Origin: CAVRIA01 sp963721115
Lineage (GTDB): Bacteria; Desulfobacterota; Binatia; HRBIN30; CADEER01
NCBI GenBank assembly: GCA_963721115.1
Contig: CAVRIA010000004.1
Span: 1,240,001-1,304,000, forward strand
Direction of reading: 5' to 3'
DNA length: 64,000 bases
Position numbers and translations under genes: made by a program. The notes below the pieces were generated by a model. It saw only the letters and a program-made list of their open reading frames with translations. It was not told the origin of the DNA and searched no databases. Positions 26,459-36,397 of the stretch are shown here, piece after piece; position 1 is the stretch's first letter; every line of letters begins with the position of its first letter.

Positions 26459-27463
26459 ATGCCCCACCACTCTCGAGTCGAAGACGTCCGATCCCCGTTG
26501 CGAACGCCCATTTGCGACCGGCTGGGCATCGCCCATCCCATCGTCCTCGCCGGCATGGGTGGCGTCTCGATGCACCGGCTGGTGGCCGCGGTATCCAACG
26601 CCGGCGGGCTGGGTGTGATCGGGGCGGCGACGCTGGACGCCGATGGCCTGCGGCGCGAGATCCGCGCCACCCGCAAGCTCACCGACAAGCCGTTTGCGGT
26701 CGATCTGCTGGCGCCGATTCCGGACATGATCCGGCCGCAGATACGGGTGGTGTTCGAGGAGGAGGTACGCATCTTCGTCGCCGGCCTGGCAGTGCCGCGC
26801 GAGTTCATCGCCGAGATGCACGAGCGCGGAATGACCGTGATCGTGATGATCGGCAGGGTGCGTCATGCGATCAAGTCGCAGGAGGCGGGAGCGGACATCG
26901 TGGCCGCGCAGGGCACGGAAGCAGGGGGGCACACCGGCGAGATCGGCGGGCTGGCGCTGATTCCGCAAGTGGTCGACGCGGTCGACATTCCGGTGCTCGC
27001 CGCCGGCGGAATCGCCGACGGGCGCGGCCTGGTCGCGGCGCTGGCCCTCGGCGCGCAGGGAGCCGTGATCGGCACGCGCTTCATCGCCACTCCCGAGGCA
27101 CAGGCGGCACGTGCCTATCGCGACGCGATCCTGCACGCCGGCGAGGCCGATACGATCCGAACGCGCTGTTACACCGGCAAGCCGGCGCGGACCATCCGCA
27201 ACCCGTACAACCAGGCATGGGAGCTGCGGAGCGAGGAGATCCAGCCCTTCCCGATGCAGGTGGTGTACTCGGCTCAGCAGGGCGTCATGGACTATGCGGG
27301 TCTGTCCGGCGACGGCGACGGCGAGCGCGACTTCATGCCTGCCGGGCAGGGCCTGGGGATGATTCGAGACGTGAAGCCCGCCGCGGAGATCGTCGCCGAC
27401 ATCATCGGCGAGGCCGAGGCGGTGCTGTCGCACCGGCCGTTCGCCACCGCTCGGCCCGACTGA
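26459..27463 (+). CDS. Nitronate monooxygenase family flavoprotein
   Basis: 334 aa TIM-barrel FMN enzyme. Family signs are HPIVLAGMGGVS at the N-terminus, AAVSNAGGLGVIGA, AAQGTEAGGHTG (FMN and catalytic His region), VLAAGGIADGRGLVAALALGA and GAVIGTRFIATPE. It is expected to oxidise alkyl nitronates (nitroalkane detoxification) with O2, although many members act on unsaturated lipids or as enoyl-ACP-reductase-like enzymes. An unusual feature is the acidic loop LSGDGDGERDFMPAGQGLG near the C-terminus, part of the class I-like layout. It is driven by the strong promoter just upstream and divergent from the thiolase-like gene. Confidence 0.85.
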   Translation: MPHHSRVEDVRSPLRTPICDRLGIAHPIVLAGMGGVSMHRLVAAVSNAGGLGVIGAATLDADGLRREIRATRKLTDKPFAVDLLAPIPDMIRPQIRVVFEEEVRIFVAGLAVPREFIAEMHERGMTVIVMIGRVRHAIKSQEAGADIVAAQGTEAGGHTGEIGGLALIPQVVDAVDIPVLAAGGIADGRGLVAALALGAQGAVIGTRFIATPEAQAARAYRDAILHAGEADTIRTRCYTGKPARTIRNPYNQAWELRSEEIQPFPMQVVYSAQQGVMDYAGLSGDGDGERDFMPAGQGLGMIRDVKPAAEIVADIIGEAEAVLSHRPFATARPD

Positions 27464-27626
27464 GGGCGGCGAGCGGGCCGACACCGACGAGCGAGCCGCT
27501 GCGTCGGGAGATCGAGCCGTCTTCCTCGAGGGCGGCGATGTCGTCCCACGACATGTCGAGCTGGAGCAGGGTCCACCTTGACAGGGCGGGAATCTGGACC
27601 TAAATGGTCTACAATAAGTCGGAGCG

Positions 27627-27645
27627 ACCAACACACGACGTTGGT
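27627..27645 (+). promoter_or_regulatory. Small hairpin in the leader of the 132-aa gene
   Basis: ACCAAC (27627-27632) and GTTGGT (27640-27645) form a 6-bp stem with a 7-base loop just ahead of the GGAG ribosome site (27648-27651) and the ATG at 27660. A -10-like TACAAT sits upstream at 27610-27615. The leader is more AT-rich than its surroundings. A regulatory role is only a suggestion. Confidence 0.3.
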
Positions 27646-27659
27646 TTGGAGATGGTCTT

Positions 27660-28058
27660 ATGAGAAGATCAAATGGGCGAGGAAACGGGATGGGAAGCGT
27701 GCCGAAGATGTGGTCGGGGGTGCCGGAAGATCTGCTCGTACCCGAAGCCGCCCTGCCGAGCCAGTTCCACGATATCTGGCACCGCAGCCGCGCGATTTCC
27801 CCCGAGCGCTCGCTCGCCTTGGCCGTGCTGTCTCAGGCAATGATCGACCTGCAGAAGTATCGCTACGCGAAGCGGCGGCGCCAGCAGCGATTGTTCATGG
27901 AAGCCTACGAGTGGGTGGGTAGCGAGGACCGCTCATGGCCCTTCTCATTCACCAACCTCTGCGAGTACCTCGACCTTCCGGTCGACCCGCTGCGCCAACG
28001 GTTGATCGAGGGGACGGCGGGAGAACGGTCGGACGAGGAGGGGCGGGCGGCGGCGTAG
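27660..28058 (+). CDS. Conserved hypothetical protein with WPFSF motif
   Basis: 132 aa, function unknown. Layout: a basic, Gly-rich start, then helices ERSLALAVLSQAMIDLQKYRYAK and RQQRLFMEAYEWVGSEDRSW, then FSFTNLCEYLDLPVDPLRQRL. The combination of a helix with A-V-L-x-x-A-M/I-x-D, a short EW(V/I) segment, WPFSFxNxC and L-x-(L/V)xPxxLRxxL is one I recall from small proteins of deltaproteobacteria-like genomes. The last part resembles the first two helices of a helix-turn-helix, so a DNA-binding role is conceivable but unproven. GGAG 8 bases upstream supports the ATG at 27660. It converges on lpd 20 bp away. Confidence 0.65.
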   Translation: MRRSNGRGNGMGSVPKMWSGVPEDLLVPEAALPSQFHDIWHRSRAISPERSLALAVLSQAMIDLQKYRYAKRRRQQRLFMEAYEWVGSEDRSWPFSFTNLCEYLDLPVDPLRQRLIEGTAGERSDEEGRAAA

Positions 28059-28078
28059 CGGCGGACCCGCAGCCAGCC

Positions 28079-29476
<1,398 letters not shown>

Positions 29477-29559
29477 TGGCTCACTTCCCCCACACTGGGC
29501 CGGTGGGCGCTCCGACGTGGCCGCGAGCGGTTCGCGGGCCCGCCGGCGGACGGTTGCGC

Positions 29560-30870
29560 CTACAGGTCGAACAACAGACGGCTCGGCTCCTCGAGACGTT
29601 CCTTGACGCGCACCAGAAAGGTCACGGCCTCGCCGCCGTCGATCAGTCGATGATCGTAGGACAGCGCGACGTACATCATCGGCCGTGCGACGATCTGGTC
29701 GTCCACCACCACCGGCCGCTTCTCGATCTTGTGCATTCCCAGGATGGCGCTCTGCGGCGGGTTGAGGATCGGCGTCGAGAGCAGGGATCCGTACACCCCG
29801 CCGTTCGAGATCGTGAAGGTGCCGCCGCTCAAATCCGCGATGGCGAGCTTGTTCTCTCGTGCCAGACCCGCCAGGCGCTCGATTTCGCGCTCGACCTCGG
29901 CGAACGACATCTGGTCGGCACCGTGCAGAATGGGAACGACCAGCCCGCGGTCGGTGCCGACGGCAATGCCCAGATGGACGCGCTCGCTGTAGACCACGTC
30001 GCCGCCGTCGATCTGCGCGTTGATCACCGGCAGGTCCCGGATGGCCGCCACGCAGGCGCGGGCGAAGAAGGACATGAACCCCAGCCCGACGCCGTGCACT
30101 TCGCTGAATCGCTTCTTGTAGCGGGCGCGCAGATCGATCACCGAGCTCATGTCGATCTCGTTGAAGGTGGTGAGGATGGCGGCGGTCTGCTGGGCCTGGC
30201 GCAAGCGCTCGGCGATACGCTGTCGCAGGTGGGTCATCGGCACGCGCCGCCGCTCTCCTTCGCCGGCCGTCGCGACGGGCCGCCGCTCCTGTCCCGCCGC
30301 GGGCGGCGAGGCGACGGCCGGCGCTGTCGTCGGCCGCGGCTCGTCAGCGCGGCGCTCGCCTTTGGGTTCGGCGACGTGGGCGAGGACGTCGGACTTGGTC
30401 AGGCGGCCGCCGCGTCCGGTGCCCTCGATGCGGCGCGGGTCGAGATCGTGTTCCTCGATCAGACGCCGCACGCTCGGGCTCAGCCGAGCGGCGGCTGGGG
30501 CGGGCTCCGTCTTCTCGGCCGGTGGAGCCTCCTCGGCCGGCATCGGCGGCGCGGCCGTCGCGCGGCGGGGGGCTCCACCGTCGTCGCGTTGCTCGGGGGA
30601 CGGCTTCGCGGTCCCGGCCGGGACGGCTTCGCCGGCCCCCTCCTCGATGCGTGCCACCACGTCCCCGACCTGCACCGTGGCGCCTTCCTGCTCGAGGATC
30701 CGGATGACGCCGCCACGGGGCGCGGGAATCTCCACGCTCGCCTTGTCGGTCTCGAGCTCGAGCAGGGGCTCGTCGGTCGAGACCGTCTGGCCATCGGACT
30801 TGATCCAGCGGACGATCACCCCTTCGGTGACGGACTCGCCCAGGGTCGGGATGCGTACGTCAACGGCCAT
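29560..30870 (-). CDS. sucB: Dihydrolipoyllysine-residue succinyltransferase (E2 of OGDH)
   Basis: 436 aa. One lipoyl domain with the lipoylated Lys43 in ELETDKASVEIPAP; a long Ala/Pro/Glu-rich hinge; a peripheral-subunit-binding domain near 130-160 (LSPSVRRLIEEHDLDP..TGRGGRLTKSDV); a second linker; then the catalytic acyltransferase domain ending in SYDHRLIDGGEAVTFL with the active-site His at about 407. It transfers the succinyl group from lipoamide to CoA in the TCA cycle. It overlaps the end of sucA by 11 bases, which suggests translational coupling. The SucB rather than AceF type is inferred from the sucA neighbour and the VxxxRWxKxDGxxV pattern at the N-terminus. Confidence 0.95.
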   Translation of the reverse strand: MAVDVRIPTLGESVTEGVIVRWIKSDGQTVSTDEPLLELETDKASVEIPAPRGGVIRILEQEGATVQVGDVVARIEEGAGEAVPAGTAKPSPEQRDDGGAPRRATAAPPMPAEEAPPAEKTEPAPAAARLSPSVRRLIEEHDLDPRRIEGTGRGGRLTKSDVLAHVAEPKGERRADEPRPTTAPAVASPPAAGQERRPVATAGEGERRRVPMTHLRQRIAERLRQAQQTAAILTTFNEIDMSSVIDLRARYKKRFSEVHGVGLGFMSFFARACVAAIRDLPVINAQIDGGDVVYSERVHLGIAVGTDRGLVVPILHGADQMSFAEVEREIERLAGLARENKLAIADLSGGTFTISNGGVYGSLLSTPILNPPQSAILGMHKIEKRPVVVDDQIVARPMMYVALSYDHRLIDGGEAVTFLVRVKERLEEPSRLLFDL

Positions 30871-33577
30871 GTGACTTCCTCAAAGCCCGGTCGATGATCT
30901 CGCCCTGCTCCTTCTGGTGCACCTTGTAGGATCCGGTCGCCGGGCTCGCCGCCTCGTCGCGGCCGACGTAGTCGAGGGAATGCTCGCCGAGGATCGGCCC
31001 CAGCCGGGGCTGGATGAAATGCCACGCGCCCATGTTCCAGCTCTCCTCCTGAACCCAGCGCACGTCACGCGCCGGGTATCGCTCCAGCTCCCGGCGGATG
31101 TCCTCGCCCGGAAACGGGTACAGCTGCTCCACGCGGACGATGGCGACGTCGTCGATGTCGCGTTCGCGGCGCGCCGCCAACAGGTCGTAGTACACCTTGC
31201 CGCAGCACAGCAGTACGCGGCGCACTCCATCCGGGTCGAGCGGGTCGGTCTCCGGGAGAACGTTCATGAAGCGACCTTCGGAGAACGCTGCGGTCGGCGA
31301 CACGCACAGCTTGTGTCGCAACAGGCTCTTGGGACTCATGACGATCAGCGGTTTGCGAAAGTGCCGGTGGATCTGGCGGCGCAGGGCGTGGAAGTACTGC
31401 GCCGGCGTGGTGAGGTTGCAGACCTGCATGTTGTCCTCGGCGCAGAGCTGCAGGTAGCGCTCGAGCCGGGCGCTCGAGTGCTCGGGCCCCTGTCCCTCGT
31501 ATCCGTGCGGCAGCAGCATCACCAGGCCGTTCATCCGTTGCCACTTCGACTCCGCCGAGGAGATGAACTGGTCGATGGCGACCTGCGCACCGTTGGCGAA
31601 GTCCCCGAACTGCGCCTCCCAGACCACCAGGTTGCGCGGGTCGGCGGAGCTGAAGCCGTACTCGAAGCCGAGAACGGCGGCCTCCGACAGCATCGTATCG
31701 ATGGCCAGGAACCAGCCCTGGTCTTCGCTCAGATGCGCCAGCGGGACGTACGGCTCCGCGGTCGCGTGATCGTGCAGGACCGCGTGGCGATGGCTGAACG
31801 TGCCGCGGGCGCTGTCCTGGCCGCTCAGGCGTATGTTGGTTCCCTCCAGCAGGAGGCTTCCGAAGGCCAGCATCTCGGCGCCGCCCCAGTCGATCCGACC
31901 CTCGTCTTCGAGCATGGCGGCGCGCTCGTCGAGCAGCTTGCGCACCTTGGGGTGCGGCGTGAAGTCGGCGGGCAGCCGGCGGGCGCTGGCGGCGACTCTG
32001 CGCAGCGTATCGACCGGGACCGCCGTGTCGGCGCTCCAGTCGGCGTTCGCCCAGGTCATGCCCTCCCAGACTCCGCCGAGGGCGAACACCTGCTGGCGGG
32101 GCATGAAGTCGCGCGCGTAGTTGATCGCGTCGTCGAAGATCTCGCGCAGGTCGGCGTTGACCCGATCCACCTCCTCTTCGGAGAGAACGCCCTGATCGAC
32201 CAGCCGCCGCGCGTACAGGTCGCGGACCGGCGCGTGATCGGAGATCTTCTTGTACATCACCGGCTGGGTGAACGTGGGGTCGTCCGCCTCGTTGTGACCA
32301 TGGCGCCGGTAGCAGACGAGATCGATGATCACATCGGCCTTGAACTGATGGCGGAAGCCGACGGCCAGTCGGGCCGCCTGTACCGCCGCCTCGGGGTCGT
32401 CTCCGTTGACGTGAAAGACCGGCGCCTGGATGATCTTCGCCAGGTCGCTCGGGTAGCGGGTGAAGCGGTAGTCGTCGGGTGAGGTGGTGAAGCCGACCTG
32501 GTTGTTGATGATGACGTGCACGGTGCCGCCGGTTCGGTAGTGCGGCAGCTCCGACAGCGCCAGCGTCTCGGCGACGAGCCCCTGGCCGGTGAAGGCCGCA
32601 TCGCCGTGAATCAACAGCGGCATGACTCTCTGGCAGTCGACGTCTTGCCGGATGCGCTGCTTGGCCCGCACGATGCCCTCGACGACGGGATCGACCGCTT
32701 CCAGGTGGCTGGGGTTCGACGCGAGGGAGACGTGGATCAGTCTGCCCGTTCGCGTCTTGTGATTGTGCGCGTAGCCGAGATGATACTTGACGTCGCCGTC
32801 GCCCTGGATGTCGGCGGGCAGGAAGCTTCCCTCGAATTCCGAGAAGATCATCTCGTACGGCTTGGCCATGATGTTGGCGAGCACGTTGAGACGGCCGCGG
32901 TGGGAGGCGCCCATCACGATCTCTTCGACGCCTCGTTCGCCGCCCTCGGCGATGACGGTGTCGAGCAGGGGAATCAGCGACTCGGCGCCCTCGAGCGAGA
33001 AACGCTTCTGGCCGACGTACTTGGTGTGGAGGAACTGTTCGAAGCCGGTCGCCGCCGCCAGCTTCTCGAAGACGTGCTTGCGATCGTCTCGGCCGAGCTC
33101 GGGCCTGTTGAGGGTGGGCTCCATGTGCTCCTGGAGCCAGTCCCGCTGGACCTTGTCGGAGATGTACATGTACTCGACGCCGAGGGTGCTGCAGTAGGTG
33201 GCGCGCAGGAGCCGAATCAACTCGCGCAGCGCGGCGTGCGAACAGCCGCGGAAGCTGGGACACTCGACGGTGCGCTCGAGGTCGTCTTCGCCGAAGCCGA
33301 ACTCGCGCAGCGCCAGCAGGGGATGATCGGTCTGGTTGTCGCCGAGCGGGTCGAGGTCGGCGATCAAGTGGCCGAGCTCGCGGTAGGAGTGGATGAGGTC
33401 GAAGACGCCGAGCGTGCGCTCGGCCCCGGAGCGTGCGGGGTGACCGTTGGTGGCGAACTCGAAGCCGGCGAAGAATTGCGCCCAGTCTTTTCCGACCGCG
33501 CCGGGGTCGCCGCGAAACTGCCGGTACAGTTGCTCGACGTAATCGGGGTTCGCCCGAAGGATCAGATCCAGGTCCAT
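30860..33577 (-). CDS. sucA: 2-Oxoglutarate dehydrogenase E1 component
   Basis: 905 aa ThDP enzyme that decarboxylates 2-oxoglutarate and transfers the succinyl unit to the lipoyl arm of SucB. Family landmarks in order: NPDYVEQLYRQFRGDP at the start, MGASHRGRLNVLANIMAKP, HGDAAFTGQGLVAETLALSE, VNGDDPEAAVQAARLAVGFR, DLVCYRRHGHNEADDPTFTQP (ThDP/Mg loop), FGDFANGAQVAIDQFISSAE and MLLPHGYEGQGPEHSSARLERYLQL. The length is close to E. coli SucA (933). The start at 33577 has GAGAGG five bases upstream; the ATG seven codons earlier (33596-33598) has no ribosome site. It is the first gene of the operon and divergent from an Rrf2-type regulator. Confidence 0.95.
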   Translation of the reverse strand: MDLDLILRANPDYVEQLYRQFRGDPGAVGKDWAQFFAGFEFATNGHPARSGAERTLGVFDLIHSYRELGHLIADLDPLGDNQTDHPLLALREFGFGEDDLERTVECPSFRGCSHAALRELIRLLRATYCSTLGVEYMYISDKVQRDWLQEHMEPTLNRPELGRDDRKHVFEKLAAATGFEQFLHTKYVGQKRFSLEGAESLIPLLDTVIAEGGERGVEEIVMGASHRGRLNVLANIMAKPYEMIFSEFEGSFLPADIQGDGDVKYHLGYAHNHKTRTGRLIHVSLASNPSHLEAVDPVVEGIVRAKQRIRQDVDCQRVMPLLIHGDAAFTGQGLVAETLALSELPHYRTGGTVHVIINNQVGFTTSPDDYRFTRYPSDLAKIIQAPVFHVNGDDPEAAVQAARLAVGFRHQFKADVIIDLVCYRRHGHNEADDPTFTQPVMYKKISDHAPVRDLYARRLVDQGVLSEEEVDRVNADLREIFDDAINYARDFMPRQQVFALGGVWEGMTWANADWSADTAVPVDTLRRVAASARRLPADFTPHPKVRKLLDERAAMLEDEGRIDWGGAEMLAFGSLLLEGTNIRLSGQDSARGTFSHRHAVLHDHATAEPYVPLAHLSEDQGWFLAIDTMLSEAAVLGFEYGFSSADPRNLVVWEAQFGDFANGAQVAIDQFISSAESKWQRMNGLVMLLPHGYEGQGPEHSSARLERYLQLCAEDNMQVCNLTTPAQYFHALRRQIHRHFRKPLIVMSPKSLLRHKLCVSPTAAFSEGRFMNVLPETDPLDPDGVRRVLLCCGKVYYDLLAARRERDIDDVAIVRVEQLYPFPGEDIRRELERYPARDVRWVQEESWNMGAWHFIQPRLGPILGEHSLDYVGRDEAASPATGSYKVHQKEQGEIIDRALRKSHGR

Positions 33578-33686
33578 TCCGTCCTCTCCGTCGGCCATCG
33601 TGCCAGCATAGCAACGCTCGCCCGGCAAAGCAGCCGGGGGGAATCGCGCGGCGCCGCGGCGAAAGAGGGACGCGGGCAGGGCTACG

Positions 33687-33703
33687 TTGAATTGTAGATT
33701 CAA
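33687..33703. promoter_or_regulatory. Perfect palindrome, candidate operator for the Rrf2-type regulator
   Basis: TTGAAT (33687-33692) and ATTCAA (33698-33703) form a perfect 6-bp inverted repeat around a 5-base spacer (TGTAG) between the divergent sucA and Rrf2-type genes. It overlaps the proposed -10 of the leftward sucA promoter. Its size and position suit a dimeric regulator such as Rrf2 family members; which protein binds is inferred from adjacency. Confidence 0.5.
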
Positions 33704-33720
33704 GGAGTCTAGTTTGTCTT
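33691..33720 (-). promoter_or_regulatory. Candidate promoter of sucA-sucB-lpd
   Basis: On the minus strand, AAGACA (33720 to 33715) and TACAAT (33696 to 33691) are spaced by 18 bp and resemble a -35/-10 pair (4 of 6 and 5 of 6 consensus). The start of transcription would fall near 33684, giving a leader of roughly 90-110 bases. The -10 lies inside the palindrome, so bound regulator would block RNA polymerase. Confidence 0.45.
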
Positions 33721-33868
33721 CGTGAGCTCTCCCGGAAACGCCCCCACTCCGCCGACGGAGCGAGGTGGCAGCGCCGCACCGACCGACCGCGCGTCGCGCG
33801 AGGTCGCGGGGCAGACGGAGAAGCGTTCACGGCGCGCGGTCGGCCGAAGGGCCGAGCGCAGCTCCCTG

Positions 33869-34318
33869 ATGAACGTCGGACGGCGGGTCGACTACGCGTT
33901 GCGCGCCCTGGCCTACCTGGCCGGTCAGCCGACGGACCGCGTGATTCCGCGCGCCGAGATCGAGTCCCAGCAGGGCATTCCGCGCCACTTCCTGTCGAAG
34001 ATTCTGCGCAGGCTGGTGGCCGCCGAGCTCTTGGTGTCGCTTCCCGGGGCACGCGGCGGGTTTCGCCTGTGCCGGCCCGCGTCCGAGGTGACGGTACGCG
34101 AGGTGTACGAGTGCTTCGAGGGCGCGCTCTGCCTGATCGAGTGCGTGCCGGAGGGCGATTCCTTCTGTTGCTTCGCGAAGGTGTGTACGCAGATCGACGT
34201 CTGGCAGGGGGCGCAGCGCCGCCTCCTCGAGTATCTGGACGGGGTCTCCGTGGCGGCGATCGCCGACCAGCAGGGCCTGATGCGGCGGCTGGCGAACAGC
34301 GAGACGCCCCGGGGCTAG
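33869..34318 (+). CDS. Rrf2-family transcriptional regulator with Fe-S-type cysteines
   Basis: 149 aa winged-helix regulator. The N-terminal MNVGRRVDYALRALAYLA and the recognition region IPRHFLSKILRRLVAAELLVSLPGARGGFRL are typical of IscR/NsrR/Rrf2. Cysteines at 88, 92, 100, 101 and 106 (LCLIECVPEGDSFCCFAKVC) sit where family members bind an Fe-S cluster, so it may sense iron-sulfur status, oxygen or nitric oxide. The ATG at 33869 matches the usual N-terminus; a GTG at 33722 would add 49 low-complexity residues. It is divergent from sucA with a palindrome between them, which suggests control of the OGDH operon and of itself. Confidence 0.85.
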   Translation: MNVGRRVDYALRALAYLAGQPTDRVIPRAEIESQQGIPRHFLSKILRRLVAAELLVSLPGARGGFRLCRPASEVTVREVYECFEGALCLIECVPEGDSFCCFAKVCTQIDVWQGAQRRLLEYLDGVSVAAIADQQGLMRRLANSETPRG

Positions 34319-34394
34319 CGCGCCGAGCGTATCGGCCGGGCGGGGCCGGGAGTGGGGCGTGGAATCCGCGCATCATCCGGGTTAAGGACGCGGC

Positions 34395-36374
34395 ATGCAT
34401 ACGGCGGAGCTGCTGCGGGACATCGTCCTCCTCCTGGCGGCTTCGCTGCCGATCGTCTTCCTCTTCCAGCGCATCCGCGTCCCGGCTCTGGTCGGTTTCC
34501 TGATCGCCGGAGTGATCGTCGGCCCATCGGCGACCGGGCTCGTTCGCTCGACCGAGACGGCCGACGTCCTGGCCGAGGTCGGTGTCGTCCTGCTCCTCTT
34601 CACGATCGGGCTCGAGGTCTCCCTCGTCGAGCTGTCGCAGATGCGACGGGTGGTTCTGACAGGGGGTACCCTGCAAGTCCTCGGTACCATCGGCGTCGCG
34701 GCAGCGACGGCGCTCGCCGTCGGGTACCCTGCCTCGGAGGCGTTGGTTCTCGGCTTTCTCGTCGCGCTGTCGAGCACCGCGATCGTCCTCAAGCTGCTCG
34801 CCGATCGCGGCGAGCTGGACGCGCCGCACGGGCGGATCGCGCTCGGCGTGCTGCTCTTTCAAGACCTGTGCATCGTGCCGATGATGCTCCTGCTGCCGGT
34901 GCTCGGCCAACCGCAGGACCTGAGCGCCGCCCGCGTCGCGGCAACGCTGGGCGCCGCCTTCGCCGCGCTGGCCGGAATCTTCTACGGCGCCCGCATCGTC
35001 TTGCCCGCTCTGCTACGGCAGGTGCTGCGCCTGCGCATCCGTGAGCTCTTCATCGGCACGGTGGTGCTGATCTGCCTGGGGACGGCGTGGCTCACGGCGC
35101 AGCTCGGGCTGTCGCTGGCCATCGGTGCGTTCATCGCCGGGTTGGTCATCTCGGAGTCCGAGTACAGCCATCAGGTGGTGGCGGAGATCCTGCCGCTGCG
35201 CGACCTCTTGAACAGCGTGTTCTTCATCTCCATCGGCATGCTGCTCGACATTCGCTTCGTCGCCGCGAATGCGGCGCCTCTGGCCGCGCTGGTTCTGGCG
35301 GTATTGTTCGTGAAGACGTGTTTGACGACCGCGGCCGTGTGGCCCTTCGCGCGCTCGGCGCGCGTGGCCTGTCTGGTGGGCATCGCGCTCTCGCAGATCG
35401 GCGAGTTCTCGTTCGTCCTGGCGGGCGAGGCGAGCCGCATTGGTGTCCTCGGGGTGCCGACGTTCCAGATCGTTCTCACGGTCTCGGTCATCACGATGCT
35501 GGCCAGCCCTTTTCTCATCGCCGCAGCGCCCGCCTGGACGGGGCGCTTCGCCGAGACTGTGGAGCCGGAGCCGCGCGCCGGCGAGAGCGGCCCGCTCGCC
35601 GATCACGTGGTCATCATTGGCTATGGGCTGAACGGCCGGAATCTCGCGCGGGTATTGCGCGAGACCGGCATTCCGTATCGGGTGCTCGATCTCAACGCGG
35701 AGGCGGTGCGGGTGGCGCGGGCCGCCGGCGAGACGATCTCCTTCGGCGATGCAACGCGCGCCGTCGTGCTGCGTCACGTCGGCACGGCGACGGCCGCGGT
35801 GGTGGTGATCGCCATCTCGGATCCGCGCGCCACGCGGCGCGTGGTCTCTGCCGTGCGCGAGCTGACGATCACCGCGGCGCTGATCGTGCGCACCCGTTTC
35901 GTCAGCGAGATCGAGGAGCTCTATCGCCTGCGCGCCGACGAGGTGATTCCGGAGGAGTTCGAGACCTCGGTCGAGATCTTCGCGCGCGTTCTGCGCCGCA
36001 TGCACGTGCCGCGCAACGTCATCGCGATGCAGATCAACCTCATTCGCGGCGAGCGCTATGCGGTGCTGCGCGGCCAGCAGCTTCTGGGGCAGCCCCTGGA
36101 GGACCTCCAAGCGATCCTGGAGGCCAGCACGATCGAGACGCACCTGTTGCTGGCTGGAAGTCCGGCCGCCGGGCTGACCATCCGCGATCTGCAGCTGCGG
36201 CGGCGCAGCGGCGTGACGGTGATCGCCGTCGTGCACCAGGGGCAGTCGTTCACCAACCCGTCGCCGGAACTGCGGCTGCACGAAGGGGACGTGCTGGTGA
36301 TGATCGGCAGTCACGCGGAGCTGGCGGAGGCGATGTGCCTGTTGGCGCCGCCGGCGGCCGACGTCATGGGTTGA
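34395..36374 (+). CDS. Monovalent cation:proton antiporter with TrkA-N and TrkA-C domains (KefB-like, CPA2)
   Basis: 659 aa. The first 385 residues hold about 12 membrane helices of the Na+/H+ exchanger fold, with LLLFTIGLEVSL, FQDLCIVPMMLLLPV (conserved Gln-Asp), SIGMLLDIRF and ALSQIGEFSFVLAGEA. A Rossmann RCK/TrkA-N domain follows (HVVIIGYGLNGRNLARVLRE, near 407-530), then a TrkA-C domain (about 575-650, IRDLQLRRRSGVTVIAVVHQG). Relatives exchange K+ or Na+ for protons and are gated by NAD(H) or glutathione adducts. AAGGA seven bases upstream supports the ATG at 34395. It follows the Rrf2 gene by 76 bp and could be co-transcribed. Ion preference is not decidable. Confidence 0.9.
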   Translation: MHTAELLRDIVLLLAASLPIVFLFQRIRVPALVGFLIAGVIVGPSATGLVRSTETADVLAEVGVVLLLFTIGLEVSLVELSQMRRVVLTGGTLQVLGTIGVAAATALAVGYPASEALVLGFLVALSSTAIVLKLLADRGELDAPHGRIALGVLLFQDLCIVPMMLLLPVLGQPQDLSAARVAATLGAAFAALAGIFYGARIVLPALLRQVLRLRIRELFIGTVVLICLGTAWLTAQLGLSLAIGAFIAGLVISESEYSHQVVAEILPLRDLLNSVFFISIGMLLDIRFVAANAAPLAALVLAVLFVKTCLTTAAVWPFARSARVACLVGIALSQIGEFSFVLAGEASRIGVLGVPTFQIVLTVSVITMLASPFLIAAAPAWTGRFAETVEPEPRAGESGPLADHVVIIGYGLNGRNLARVLRETGIPYRVLDLNAEAVRVARAAGETISFGDATRAVVLRHVGTATAAVVVIAISDPRATRRVVSAVRELTITAALIVRTRFVSEIEELYRLRADEVIPEEFETSVEIFARVLRRMHVPRNVIAMQINLIRGERYAVLRGQQLLGQPLEDLQAILEASTIETHLLLAGSPAAGLTIRDLQLRRRSGVTVIAVVHQGQSFTNPSPELRLHEGDVLVMIGSHAELAEAMCLLAPPAADVMG

Positions 36375-36397
36375 CCACACGACGCCGGGCGGCCTCT

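Noticed and set aside
27578..27615. TTGACA (27578-27583) with TACAAT (27610-27615) as a promoter
   Set aside because: The spacing is 26 bp, far from the 16-19 bp needed; only the -10-like element is kept as a weak note.
33722..33868. A longer Rrf2-type protein starting at GTG 33722
   Set aside because: The added 49 residues are low complexity and absent from the family; the family N-terminus starts at the ATG 33869.
31065..34910. A 1281-codon open frame on the minus strand overlapping sucA and neighbours
   Set aside because: It is Arg/Pro-rich, runs through proven genes in another frame, and has no domain; long shadow frames are expected at this GC content.
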